This document shows, piece after piece, positions 5,488-12,454 of a stretch of DNA of 12,454 nucleotides (its first letter is position 1; every line of letters starts with the position of its first letter). Under the pieces are notes generated by a model. That model worked only from the letters and a program-made list of their open reading frames with translations, had not been told where the DNA came from and did not search any database. Source of the DNA: DATFPK01 sp035264885 (lineage in GTDB: Bacteria; Actinomycetota; Thermoleophilia; Solirubrobacterales; 70-9); contig DATFPK010000141.1 in assembly GCA_035264885.1 (NCBI GenBank), forward strand, positions 1 to 12,454. The letters run 5' to 3'. A program made the position numbers and the translations under genes.

Positions 5488-6930
5488 GTGAAGCTCGCGG
5501 AACTGATCGAGGGGCTCGAGGTGCGTGAGGCGGTCGGCGACACGGCCGTCGAGGTCGCCGGGCTCGCCTACGACAGCCGCCGGGTCGGCGAGGGGACCCT
5601 GTTCTTCTGCTTCCCGGGCCACAAGGCCGACGGACACGAATTCGCGCCAGCCGCGGTCGAGGCGGGCGCGGCCGGACTGGTCGTGGAGCGTCGCCTCGAT
5701 CTCGACTCGGCCCAGGTGGTGGTGCCGAACGCCCGGGCGGCGATGGCCCCGGTCGCCGCCCGCTTCAACGGCGATCCGACGGCGGAGCTGGAGATGGCCG
5801 GGATCACCGGCACGAACGGCAAGACGACCACCGCCTTCCTGCTGCGCGGGATCCTCGAGGCCGCGGGCCGGCGGTGCGGGCTGCTGGGCACCGTCAAGCA
5901 GGTGGTCGGCGGGGTCGAGGAGGAGGTCGAGCGGACGACGCCGGAGGCGATCGACCTCCAGGCGACCTTCCGCCGGATGCTCGACGCCGGCGACGCGGCC
6001 TGCGTGATGGAGGTGTCCTCCCACGCCCTCACGCTCCACCGGGCCGACGCGATCAGGTTCGACGTCGCCCTGTTCACCAACCTCACCCAGGACCACCTCG
6101 ACTTCCACCTCGACATGGAGGACTACTTCCGGGCCAAGCGGCTGCTGTTCGAGATGGGCCCGCGGGCGGCGGTCGTCAACGCCGACGACCCCTACGGCGC
6201 CCGCCTCGCCGCCGAGTTCGACTGCGTCACGTTCTCGGCCGAGGGCGGGGCCGCCGACTTCACCGCCCGCGACGTCGCCTTCGACGCGGGCGGTGCCGAG
6301 TTCACCGCGGCCGGGCCGGAGGGCGACACGCGGGTCAGGACCGGGCTGCCGGGGCACTTCAACGTCGCCAACGCGCTCGGCGCGCTCGCCGCCGCCGCGG
6401 CGCTCGGCGTCGACCCCGACACCGCCGCCGAGGGACTCTCCCGCGCCGCCGGGGTGCCGGGCCGCTTCGAGCCGATCGACGAGGGCCAGGCGTTCGCGGT
6501 ACTGGTCGACTACGCCCACACCCCCGACTCGATGGAGAACGTATTGCGGGCGGCGCGGCGGCTGACCGAGGGGCGAGTGATCTCCGTCTTCGGCGCCGGC
6601 GGCGACCGCGACCGCGACAAGCGCCCGAAGATGGGGCGCGTGGGCGCGCAGCTGTCCGACCTCGCCGTCGTCACCTCCGACAACCCCCGCTCGGAGCCGC
6701 CCGACGCGATCATCGGCGAAATCCTCGCCGGCACCGGGGAGGGCAACGGGATCGAGGTCGAACCCGACCGCCGCGCCGCGATCGCGCTGGCGCTGTCGCG
6801 CGCGCGGCCCGGCGACACCGTCGTGATCGCCGGCAAGGGCCATGAGCAGGGGCAGGAGTTCGAGGGCGGGCGGAAGATCCCGTTCGACGACCGCGACGTG
6901 GCCCGCGAGGAGCTGCGCAAGCTCCGATGA
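5488..6930 (+). CDS. murE: UDP-MurNAc-tripeptide synthetase MurE (meso-DAP-adding type)
   Basis: MurE adds the third amino acid to UDP-MurNAc-L-Ala-D-Glu in the cytoplasm using ATP. This 480-residue protein has the three Mur-ligase domains: an N-terminal UDP-binding part with AYDSRRVGEGTLFFCF (27-42), a central ATPase with GITGTNGKTTT (105-115; Lys112), EVSSHAL (175-181), NLTQDHLDFH (198-207) and the probably carbamylated Lys217 in YFRAKRLLF, and a C-terminal domain with DYAHTPDS (341-348), FGAGGDRDRDKRPKMG (368-383) and GKGHE (449-453). The DNPR motif (398-401) is the known mark of enzymes that select meso-diaminopimelate, not lysine, so the organism should have mDAP-type peptidoglycan. Start GTG 5488 is chosen because MKLAELI is a typical MurE beginning and a TAGAAT box lies in the leaderless position. 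The end overlaps murF by four bases. Confidence 0.97.
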   Translation: MKLAELIEGLEVREAVGDTAVEVAGLAYDSRRVGEGTLFFCFPGHKADGHEFAPAAVEAGAAGLVVERRLDLDSAQVVVPNARAAMAPVAARFNGDPTAELEMAGITGTNGKTTTAFLLRGILEAAGRRCGLLGTVKQVVGGVEEEVERTTPEAIDLQATFRRMLDAGDAACVMEVSSHALTLHRADAIRFDVALFTNLTQDHLDFHLDMEDYFRAKRLLFEMGPRAAVVNADDPYGARLAAEFDCVTFSAEGGAADFTARDVAFDAGGAEFTAAGPEGDTRVRTGLPGHFNVANALGALAAAAALGVDPDTAAEGLSRAAGVPGRFEPIDEGQAFAVLVDYAHTPDSMENVLRAARRLTEGRVISVFGAGGDRDRDKRPKMGRVGAQLSDLAVVTSDNPRSEPPDAIIGEILAGTGEGNGIEVEPDRRAAIALALSRARPGDTVVIAGKGHEQGQEFEGGRKIPFDDRDVAREELRKLR

Positions 6931-8264
6931 TCAGCCTCTCAGCCCAGGAGATGGCCGAGGCGATGGGGGCGCGGATCGTCGCCGCGGGCGGCGATTCCCG
7001 GCCGGAGCGCGCCGTCGTCGACTCGCGTGAGGCGGGCCCCGGCGACCTCTTCTTCGGTCTGCGCGGCGCCAGCGCCGACGGCGGCGAGTTCGCCGGGCAG
7101 GCGCTGGGCGCGGGCGCGTGGGGGGCGGTCGTCGGCGGGGAGGGCGACGGCCTCCCCGGTGGCTGGGTCTTCGCGGTCGAGGACCCGCTCCTGGCGCTCG
7201 GCGCCCTCGCCCGGGCGTGGCGAAGGCGGCTGGGTGCCGGGGTGGTGGGCATCACCGGCTCGGTCGGCAAGACGACGGTCAAGGACATCGCCAAGGCGCT
7301 GCTGCCGGGCCGCGTCCATGCGAACCAAGAGAACCTCAACACCGAGATCGGCCTGCCGCTGACCGTGCTCGCGGCGCCGCCCGAGACCGACGTGCTGGTC
7401 CTCGAGATGGCGATGCGCGGAGCCGGCCAGATCGCCGAGCTGGCCGAGATCGCCGAGCCAGACGTCGGCGTGATCACCAACGTCGGCCCGGTCCACGTCG
7501 AGCTGCTCGGCAGCATCGAGGCGATCGCCGCGGCGAAGGCGGAGCTGCTCGCGGGGCTGGGTCCCGAGGGCACCGCCGTCGTCCCCGCGGACCCGGGACC
7601 GCTCGCGCCCCACCTCGACCCCAGCCGCCGCGCTCTCACGTTCGGCGAGGGGGGCGACGTCGCCGCCCGCGGCACGACGGTGGAGGACGGCGTCACCGAG
7701 GCCGCCGTCGTGACCCCGGCCGGTGATCACGTCTTCCACTTCCCGTTCACCGAGGCGCATAACGTGACCAACGCCCTCGCGGCGATCGCGGCGGGGCTGG
7801 CGCTCGGCGCCGACATCGGGGAGATGGCCGATCGCGCCCCCGATATAGGCTTCTCGCGGTTCCGGGGAGAGCGGGTCGAGCTACCCGGCGGGATTCTCCT
7901 GGTGAACGACTGCTACAACGCCAACCCGGTGTCGATGCGGGCCGCGCTCGATCACCTCGCCACCCTCGGCGCCGCCCGCCGCATCGCCGTCCTCGGTGTG
8001 ATGGCCGAGCTCGGATCCGAAGCGCCGAGCTACCATCGCGAGGTCGGAGCGCACGCGCGCGAGGCCGGGGTCGACGTGGTGATCGGCGTCGGCGAGCCGT
8101 CGCGCGACTACGACCCCGACCAGCTCGTCGCCACGCCCGAGGACGCGGCCGAGTTGCTCGCCGCCCAGCTCGGGGCCGAGGACGCCGTGCTGGTCAAGGG
8201 ATCCCGGTCGGCCGGCCTCGAGGCGGTCGCCGAGGAGCTCGAGGAGCTGTTGGCGGATGGGTGA
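6927..8264 (+). CDS. murF: UDP-MurNAc-tripeptide:D-Ala-D-Ala ligase MurF
   Basis: MurF attaches D-Ala-D-Ala to the UDP-MurNAc tripeptide and so completes the cytoplasmic pentapeptide precursor. This 445-residue protein carries VDSREAGPGDLFFGL (31-45), the ATP-binding loop ITGSVGKTTVKD (109-120), NQENLNTEIGLPLT (133-146), NVGPVHVELLGS (185-196) with the following Lys204 in AKAELL as likely carbamylated lysine, AHNVTNALAA (277-286), DCYNANPVSM (328-337) and VLVKGSRSAG (421-430). The GSVGKT form of the P-loop and the YNANP motif are specific to MurF among Mur ligases. The start is an ATGA overlap with murE; a GAGGAG stretch lies 14 bases upstream, rather far. The end overlaps mraY by eight bases. 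Position between murE and mraY is the standard order. Confidence 0.97.
   Translation: MISLSAQEMAEAMGARIVAAGGDSRPERAVVDSREAGPGDLFFGLRGASADGGEFAGQALGAGAWGAVVGGEGDGLPGGWVFAVEDPLLALGALARAWRRRLGAGVVGITGSVGKTTVKDIAKALLPGRVHANQENLNTEIGLPLTVLAAPPETDVLVLEMAMRGAGQIAELAEIAEPDVGVITNVGPVHVELLGSIEAIAAAKAELLAGLGPEGTAVVPADPGPLAPHLDPSRRALTFGEGGDVAARGTTVEDGVTEAAVVTPAGDHVFHFPFTEAHNVTNALAAIAAGLALGADIGEMADRAPDIGFSRFRGERVELPGGILLVNDCYNANPVSMRAALDHLATLGAARRIAVLGVMAELGSEAPSYHREVGAHAREAGVDVVIGVGEPSRDYDPDQLVATPEDAAELLAAQLGAEDAVLVKGSRSAGLEAVAEELEELLADG
8241..8246 (+). promoter_or_regulatory. Ribosome binding site of mraY inside murF
   Basis: GAGGAG lies 10 bases before the ATG at 8257 and supports that start, which gives an eight-base overlap with murF. 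The stretch is coding within the murF C-terminus (EELLADG region), so coincidence with Glu codons is possible. Confidence 0.4.
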
Positions 8265-9231
8265 AGTCCTGATCGCCGGCATGGCGGCGATGCTGATCTG
8301 CATCTTCCTCGGGCCGAAGTTCATCGAGTACCTGCGGCTCAAGGAGTTCGGCCAGCACATCCGCGAGGAGGGGCCGCAGGAGCACCACACGAAGGCGGGG
8401 ACGCCGACCATGGGCGGCCTGATCGTCTTCGCGGCGATCTGCGTCCCCTACCTCGTGTTGTCGGACCGCGACAGCCAGAGCCTCGCCGTCTTCGGCGTCG
8501 CGATGGGCTCCGCAGCGCTCGGGTTCGCCGACGACTGGGTGAAGATCGTCAAACGCCGGTCTCTGGGGCTCGCGGCCCGGTACAAGATCCTCTTCCAGCT
8601 CCTTCTCGCGCTGGGGCTCTGGTGGGTCGCCCGCCACGAGGTCGGCCTCGAGCCGACGCTGTACTTCCGGATCTCCGACGCCAGCGTCGACATCGGCCCG
8701 GTCCTCTACTTCATCCTGGTGTTCCTGGTGATCGCGGGGACGTCGAACGGCGTCAACCTGAGCGACGGCCTCGACGGGCTGGCCGCGGGCTGCTGCGCGA
8801 TCGTCCTGCTCGCCTACACGGCGATCACGTTCGTCACCAACCAGCAGCAGAACCTGGCGCTGCTGTCGGCCTGCCTGGTCGGGGCCTGCATCGGTTTCCT
8901 CTGGTACAACGCCTTCCCGGCCTCGATCTTCATGGGAGACACCGGCTCGCTCGGCCTGGGAGGGGCGATCGGGGCGCTGGCGGTGATGACCCAGACCGAG
9001 GTCCTCTTGATCATCATCGGCGGCATCTTTGTGATCGAGGCCCTGTCGGTCGCCGTCCAGGTCTTCGCCTTCAAGCTGTTCCGCCGCCGCGTGCTGCTGA
9101 TGGCGCCCGTCCACCACCATTTCGAGCTGCTCGCCTGGTCGGAGACGAAGATCATGCTCCGGTTCTGGATCATCGCCGCCGTCTGCAGCGGCATCGGCTT
9201 CACGCTCTACCAGCAATCGATCGGGTCTTAG
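8257..9231 (+). CDS. mraY: Phospho-N-acetylmuramoyl-pentapeptide-transferase MraY
   Basis: MraY transfers phospho-MurNAc-pentapeptide from UDP to undecaprenyl phosphate in the cytoplasmic membrane, making lipid I. The 324-residue protein is polytopic with about ten hydrophobic segments and has the catalytic and substrate motifs of the family: HHTKAGTPTMGG (43-54), GFADDWVK (89-96; Asp92-Asp93), NLSDGLDGLA (167-176), FMGDTGSLGLGG (225-236; Asp228) and APVHHHFE (283-290), whose His triad is typical of MraY and separates it from WecA-type relatives. The length is somewhat shorter than E. coli MraY (360 aa), as is common in Gram-positives. ATG 8257 has GAGGAG 10 bases before it. It is the last gene of the contiguous plus-strand run: 16 bases after its stop the antisense NTF2-like gene ends. 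Confidence 0.97.
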   Translation: MGEVLIAGMAAMLICIFLGPKFIEYLRLKEFGQHIREEGPQEHHTKAGTPTMGGLIVFAAICVPYLVLSDRDSQSLAVFGVAMGSAALGFADDWVKIVKRRSLGLAARYKILFQLLLALGLWWVARHEVGLEPTLYFRISDASVDIGPVLYFILVFLVIAGTSNGVNLSDGLDGLAAGCCAIVLLAYTAITFVTNQQQNLALLSACLVGACIGFLWYNAFPASIFMGDTGSLGLGGAIGALAVMTQTEVLLIIIGGIFVIEALSVAVQVFAFKLFRRRVLLMAPVHHHFELLAWSETKIMLRFWIIAAVCSGIGFTLYQQSIGS

Positions 9232-9247
9232 GCAGCGACCGGGACGG

Positions 9248-9601
9248 TCAGTCGCCGATGTCGAACCGCGCGATCCGTCCCTCCTCGAACGTGAAGTAGT
9301 GGGACACGCGCTCGTCGGCGAGCAGCTCGCCGTCGGGGGCGTGCACGACCTGGTGGACCTGGACCGCGACGCGGCCGTCGTCGGCCAGCTCGATCGTCTC
9401 GGGCTCGACCCTCGAGTGAATCGCTGCGAACTGCCTGGTCCAATAGGCGCGCACGGCTTCGCGCCCGTCGGCGTATCCACCCTCCATGCCGTTTGCCCAG
9501 TGGACGTCCGGCGCCAGGTGGGCGAGGACCGTCTCGATGTCGCGGCGGTTGAACGCCGCGTAGAGGGCCTCGATCTCCGTGCTCGGGTCTCCCTTCGGCA
9601 T
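9248..9601 (-). CDS. NTF2-like / SnoaL-like small protein, antisense within the dcw cluster
   Basis: This 117-residue protein has the pattern of the NTF2-like (SnoaL / ketosteroid-isomerase-related) fold: an N-terminal helix EIEALYAAFNRRDIETVLAHLAPDVHW (9-35), then GREAVRAYWTRQF (46-58), then strands ending TIELADDGRVAVQVHQVVHA, ERVSHYFTFEEGRIARFDIGD. This cone-shaped fold is used by small enzymes (isomerases, cyclases, dehydratases) and non-enzymatic binders, and the substrate cannot be read from sequence. No secretion signal is seen, so it is probably cytosolic. ATG at 9599-9601 is preceded by GAGG with 4 bases between. It sits between mraY and murD on the opposite strand, where most dcw clusters have no gene, and has no obvious link to cell wall synthesis. 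It shares a 68-base divergent gap with murD. Confidence 0.85.
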   Translation of the reverse strand: MPKGDPSTEIEALYAAFNRRDIETVLAHLAPDVHWANGMEGGYADGREAVRAYWTRQFAAIHSRVEPETIELADDGRVAVQVHQVVHAPDGELLADERVSHYFTFEEGRIARFDIGD

Positions 9602-9631
9602 CGCCCCTCAATATCCCTGACGAGCCACGGC

Positions 9632-9665
9632 GACAGGGTTCGTCCCCGGCCGGGGCGAAACTGTC
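9632..9665. repeat. Imperfect dyad between the NTF2-like gene and murD
   Basis: GACAG (9632-9636), TTCG (9639-9642) and CCCCGG (9644-9649) are mirrored by CCGGGG (9650-9655), CGAA (9656-9659) and CTGTC (9661-9665), giving 15 complementary pairs about a centre between 9649 and 9650. The core CCCCGGCCGGGG is a perfect 12-base palindrome. It ends 4 bases before the murD ATG, so it could be an operator for one or both divergent genes or an RNA hairpin near the murD start. GC-rich DNA makes such palindromes more frequent, and its function is open. Confidence 0.4.
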
Positions 9666-9669
9666 CCCA

Positions 9670-11037
9670 ATGCCGGTCCCGCCCCCTGCCAAGCCGCGGC
9701 CGCCCCTGCCCGAGGGCCCGTTCCTCGTGGTCGGCCTGGCCCGCTCGGGCCAGGCGGCGTCGCGCGTCCTCGCGCGGCGCGGCGAGCGCGTCACCGGGAC
9801 CGACTCCGGGCACCCCGAGGGGGCCGAGAGGCTTGCCGCGGCGGGCGTCGAAGTCAACCTGGATGAGGACGGCACGGCACGGCTCGAAGGAGTCCGAACG
9901 GTTGTCAAGAGCCCCGGCGTGCCGGCCGGAGCGCCGGTGATCCAGGCGGCCCGGAGCCGCGGGACCCCCGTGATCGGGGAGCTGGAGCTGGCCTGGCGGA
10001 TGATCCCGAACCGCTTCGTCGCGGTGACCGGCACGAACGGCAAGACGACGACCACCGAGCTGATCGGCCACCTCTACCGCGAGGCCTCAGAGCCGGTGGC
10101 GGTCGCAGGGAACGTCGGGACCCCGCTGGCCTCGCTGGCCGGCGACATCGAGCCGGGGGCGACGGTCGTCTGCGAGGCGTCCAGCTTCCAGCTCGAGGAC
10201 ACCGGCGCGTTCGCGCCGGAGTGCGCGGTCTTCCTCAACCTCGCCCCGGACCACCTGGACCGTCACGGGACGATCGAGGCCTACCGCGCCGCCAAACTGC
10301 GGATCTTCGCCAACCAATCAAACGACGACGTCGCCGTCTACAACGCCGACGAGCCGGCCCTCGCCGGCGAGGACCTGGGCGGCTGTGCCCGCCGGATCGC
10401 GTTCTGCCACGGCGCCGCGCCCGACTGCGAGGTCGCCCTCGCCGAGGGAACGATCTTCCACGATGGCGAGCCGCTCCTGCCCGCGTCCGAGCTGGGGCTG
10501 CTCGGCGCGCACAATGCCGAGAATGCGATGGCGGCGGCCGCGGCCGCCCTGGCCATGGGCCTGCCGAAGGGCGACGTCCGCGTCGGCCTGCGCTCGTTCG
10601 CCGGCGTGCCGCACCGGCTCGAGGTGGTCGCCGAGCGCGACGGCGTCCTCTTCGTCAACGACTCGAAGGCGACGAACGTCGCGTCGGCGACGGTGGGGAT
10701 CGGCGCCTTCGAGGGAGGCGTCCACGCGATCCTCGGCGGCAGCGACAAGGGCGAGCCGTTCGGGCCGCTGGCGGGTCCGCTGGCCGAGCGCGCCGTCGCC
10801 GCCTACCTGATCGGCGCCACCGCCGACCGCCTGGCCGAGGAGCTGGCTCCGGCCGCCGCCGCCGGCGTCGAGCTCCACCGCGCCCCGGGCCTCGAGGAGG
10901 CGGTCGCGACCGCCGCCGAGGCGGCCCGGGCGGGCGAGGTGGTCCTGATGTCGCCGGCCTGCGCCAGCTTCGACAGCTTCCGGGACTTCGAGGAGCGCGG
11001 CGAGCGGTTTCGCGAGATCGTCGAGGCGCTCCCGTGA
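9670..11037 (+). CDS. murD: UDP-MurNAc-L-alanine:D-glutamate ligase MurD
   Basis: MurD adds D-glutamate to UDP-MurNAc-L-Ala in the cytoplasm with ATP. This 455-residue protein shows LVVGLARSGQAASRVLARRG (19-38) in a Rossmann-like first domain, VVKSPGVPAGAPVI (78-91), the ATP loop AVTGTNGKTTTTEL (118-131), AGNVGTPL (146-153), EASSFQLE (169-176), NLAPDHLDRHG (190-200), a likely carbamylated Lys209 in AAKLRIF, NDSKATN (330-336), LGGSDKG (355-361) and SPACASFDSFRDFEERG (428-444), the last being diagnostic for MurD. ATG 9670 is the natural start; about 15 residues of Pro-rich N-terminus precede the first strand. There is no clear ribosome binding site. It must be transcribed through the antisense gene from upstream or from its own promoter in the 68-base gap, where I see no strong one. 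It overlaps ftsW by four bases (GTGA). Confidence 0.97.
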   Translation: MPVPPPAKPRPPLPEGPFLVVGLARSGQAASRVLARRGERVTGTDSGHPEGAERLAAAGVEVNLDEDGTARLEGVRTVVKSPGVPAGAPVIQAARSRGTPVIGELELAWRMIPNRFVAVTGTNGKTTTTELIGHLYREASEPVAVAGNVGTPLASLAGDIEPGATVVCEASSFQLEDTGAFAPECAVFLNLAPDHLDRHGTIEAYRAAKLRIFANQSNDDVAVYNADEPALAGEDLGGCARRIAFCHGAAPDCEVALAEGTIFHDGEPLLPASELGLLGAHNAENAMAAAAAALAMGLPKGDVRVGLRSFAGVPHRLEVVAERDGVLFVNDSKATNVASATVGIGAFEGGVHAILGGSDKGEPFGPLAGPLAERAVAAYLIGATADRLAEELAPAAAAGVELHRAPGLEEAVATAAEAARAGEVVLMSPACASFDSFRDFEERGERFREIVEALP

Positions 11038-12407
11038 AGGGCGGCCGTGGCGGGGGAGCTCCCTCCGCCGAGTACAACATCCTGCTGACCGCGACGCTGT
11101 GCCTCCTCGCCTTCGGGGCGGTGATGGTCTTCTCGGCCAGCTCGACGACGCGGATCCTCGAGGACGGCAGCCTCTCCAACAGCGCCTACTTCCTGAAGCG
11201 CACGCTGCTGTTCGGCGCTGCCGGGCTGATCGTCATGCAACTGACGTCGCGCTACGGACTGCGGCCGATCCGCGCCCTGACGCCGACGATCCTGGCCCTC
11301 TCGTTCTTCCTTCTGATGGCGGTACTGGTGGTGGGCACCAGCGTCAACGGGGCGTCGCGCTGGATCGGCTCGGGTTTTCTCCAGATCCAGCCGTCCGAGC
11401 TGGGCAAGCTCGCGGTGGTCCTCTACGGCGCGCACATGCTGGCGGCGAAGCCGAAGGCCGCGCTGACGGTCGGCGGCATGATGCCCTACCTCCTGGTGGT
11501 CGGCGCGGTCTGCGGGCTGGTGATGCTCGAGCCCGACCTCGGGACGATGCTCGTGACGGCTTTCGCGGTCGGGGCGATGCTGATCGCCGCCGGCGCCCGC
11601 CTGCGCGACCTGTTGCTGATCGCCGCGGTGCTCGGTTTCCTCGTCTTGATCGCGATCCTCTTCGAGCCCTACCGCCGGGACCGGCTGATCGGGTTTCTGA
11701 ACCCGGGCCAAGATGTAGCGGGCAGCGGGTTCCAGGCGATGCAGGCGAAGATCGCGCTGGGCTCGGGTGGCGTCTTCGGGCAGGGCCTCGGCGACGGCGT
11801 TCAGAAGGCCTTCTATCTCCCCGAGGCCCACACCGACATGATCTCCGCCGTGATCGGCGAGGAGCTGGGACTCGTCGGGATCGGCGGGGTGGTCGGGCTG
11901 TTCGGCCTGTTCGGGTACGCGGGACTGCGGATCGCGCAGTCCGCGCGCGACACCTACGGGAAGCTGCTGGCCGCCGGGCTGACGTCGCTGATCCTGGTCC
12001 AGGCGCTGATCAACCTCTACGCGGTGATGGGCCTGGCCCCGCTGACGGGCGTGCCGCTCCCCTTCGTCTCCTACGGCAACAGCAGCCTCTTGGTCAGCCT
12101 CGCCGCGGTCGGGTTGATCCTCGGTGTAGCCCGCGACAGCGCCGCTGGGGCGGCGCGGAAGCCGGCGAGCCAGGGCGCGGCGACGGCCAAGCGCAAGCCG
12201 CGCAAGAAGACGGCGAGCCGGCCGGCCGGGACGAAGCGCTCCGCGGCGCCGGCTGGGCACGCTGGCAAACTGCGCGTCGTCGAAGGCGGGCGCAGGCGCG
12301 CCGGTGGAAGGAGCGGAGCGAGCGGTGCCAAGAGTGGCGATAGCAGCCGGGGGAACCGCGGGGCACGTCGTGCCCGCCATGGCGGTCGCCGGCGAGCTTC
12401 GCGATAG
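11034..12407 (+). CDS. ftsW: Septal SEDS peptidoglycan glycosyltransferase FtsW
   Basis: FtsW polymerises lipid II into septal glycan strands in the membrane, working with FtsI. The 457-residue protein has a short cytoplasmic N-terminus, about ten transmembrane helices (roughly 14-365) and SEDS motifs: SRWIGSGFLQIQPSELGKLA (108-127), EPDLGTM (166-172), AKIALGSGGVFGQGLGDG (238-255), LPEAHTDMISAVIGEELG (262-279), where Asp268 corresponds to the catalytic aspartate, and GVPLPFVSYGNSSLL (339-353). The last motif has Asn where most FtsW proteins read SYGGSS. Start GTG 11034 overlaps the murD stop. After about residue 370 comes a ~90-residue tail rich in Arg, Lys, Ala and Gly. Its last 28 codons lie inside murG in another frame. 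FtsW rather than RodA is chosen from the position in the dcw cluster. Confidence 0.95.
   Translation: MKGGRGGGAPSAEYNILLTATLCLLAFGAVMVFSASSTTRILEDGSLSNSAYFLKRTLLFGAAGLIVMQLTSRYGLRPIRALTPTILALSFFLLMAVLVVGTSVNGASRWIGSGFLQIQPSELGKLAVVLYGAHMLAAKPKAALTVGGMMPYLLVVGAVCGLVMLEPDLGTMLVTAFAVGAMLIAAGARLRDLLLIAAVLGFLVLIAILFEPYRRDRLIGFLNPGQDVAGSGFQAMQAKIALGSGGVFGQGLGDGVQKAFYLPEAHTDMISAVIGEELGLVGIGGVVGLFGLFGYAGLRIAQSARDTYGKLLAAGLTSLILVQALINLYAVMGLAPLTGVPLPFVSYGNSSLLVSLAAVGLILGVARDSAAGAARKPASQGAATAKRKPRKKTASRPAGTKRSAAPAGHAGKLRVVEGGRRRAGGRSGASGAKSGDSSRGNRGARRARHGGRRRASR
12315..12318 (+). promoter_or_regulatory. Ribosome binding site of murG inside ftsW
   Basis: GGAG lies 6 bases before GTG 12325, and a second, stronger AAGGAG (12308-12313) lies 11 bases before it. 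These sites favour GTG 12325 over the in-frame GTG at 12304, which has none at a useful distance. Confidence 0.45.
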
Positions 12408-12454
12408 CGGAGCCGACGTCTTCTTTCTCGGAGCGCGGGGGCGGATCGAGTCCG
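12325..12454 (+). CDS. murG: MurG, UDP-GlcNAc:undecaprenyl-PP-MurNAc-pentapeptide GlcNAc transferase (3' truncated)
   Basis: Only the first 43 codons are in the window. They read MPRVAIAAGGTAGHVVPAMAVAGELRD and onward, the glycine-rich N-terminal loop of MurG (usual GGTGGH, here GGTAGH) followed by P-A-x-A-V-A, then GADVFFLGARGRIES, which matches the second strand and the start of the lipid-I binding region. MurG is a peripheral membrane GT-B enzyme that converts lipid I into lipid II. GTG 12325 is chosen for the GGAG 6 bases upstream and because PRVAIAAGG is where the family begins. It overlaps the end of ftsW by 83 bases in a different frame, which is unusually long for this cluster. Confidence 0.93.
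   Translation, partial: MPRVAIAAGGTAGHVVPAMAVAGELRDSGADVFFLGARGRIES

Noticed and set aside
9235..9255. Short inverted repeats (GACC/GGTC, GCGAC/GTCGC) between mraY and the NTF2-like gene
   Set aside because: The stems are 4-5 bp, mutually exclusive and lack a T-tract, so a terminator is not supported.
8194..10071. Minus-strand open frame of 625 codons spanning mraY, the NTF2-like gene and the murD start
   Set aside because: It is low-complexity Arg/Asp/Gly-rich sequence produced by codon bias on the opposite strand; the real minus-strand gene at 9248-9601 lies in another frame.
1..12454. CRISPR array, insertion sequence, prophage or attachment site
   Set aside because: No regularly spaced repeats, transposase or integrase motifs, or flanking direct repeats were seen on either strand.

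Overview
The window is very GC-rich (around 70% by eye, with G/C almost always in third codon positions) and carries most of a division and cell wall (dcw) cluster. The order is mraZ-rsmH-ftsL-ftsI-murE-murF-mraY-[one opposite-strand gene]-murD-ftsW-murG. The high GC, GTG starts, ATGA/GTGA gene overlaps, possible leaderless promoters, a meso-diaminopimelate-type MurE (DNPR motif) and a Tad-type pilus/secretion gene next door suggest an actinobacterium. A deep-branching class such as Thermoleophilia is possible, but that placement is an inference from gene style, not from a marker search.

Layout. Bases 1-495 are the end of a TadC-like type II secretion system F-domain protein (+). It converges, with a 12-base gap, on an unrecognised two-helix membrane protein (508-1500, -). 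Bases 1501-1821 are a 321-base divergent control region. It holds a likely near-leaderless promoter for the membrane protein, a LexA-like palindrome (1562-1573), a promoter for the dcw operon overlapped by three perfect GTGGG repeats at 10-base period (a MraZ operator), and a 17-bp hairpin in the mraZ leader. I see nothing clear in about 1575-1685. From mraZ (1822) to the end of ftsI (5400) the genes overlap or abut. An 87-base gap then holds a long hairpin and a TAGAAT box exactly where a leaderless murE transcript would need it. murE, murF and mraY overlap one another. A small NTF2/SnoaL-like gene (9248-9601, -) interrupts the operon on the opposite strand. murD and ftsW follow, overlapping by 4 bases, and murG starts inside the 3' end of ftsW and runs off the window.

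How the genes work together. MraZ is the autoregulator and RsmH methylates 16S rRNA. FtsL, FtsI (PBP3-type transpeptidase) and FtsW (SEDS glycosyltransferase) form the septal peptidoglycan synthase. MurD, MurE and MurF build the UDP-MurNAc-pentapeptide in the cytoplasm, MraY transfers it to undecaprenyl phosphate (lipid I), and MurG adds GlcNAc (lipid II), the substrate of FtsW-FtsI. The gene content is a conserved core system, and I found no convincing new multi-gene system. The points of interest are the regulatory DNA and RNA structures, the antisense NTF2-like insertion and the basic FtsW tail overprinted on murG.
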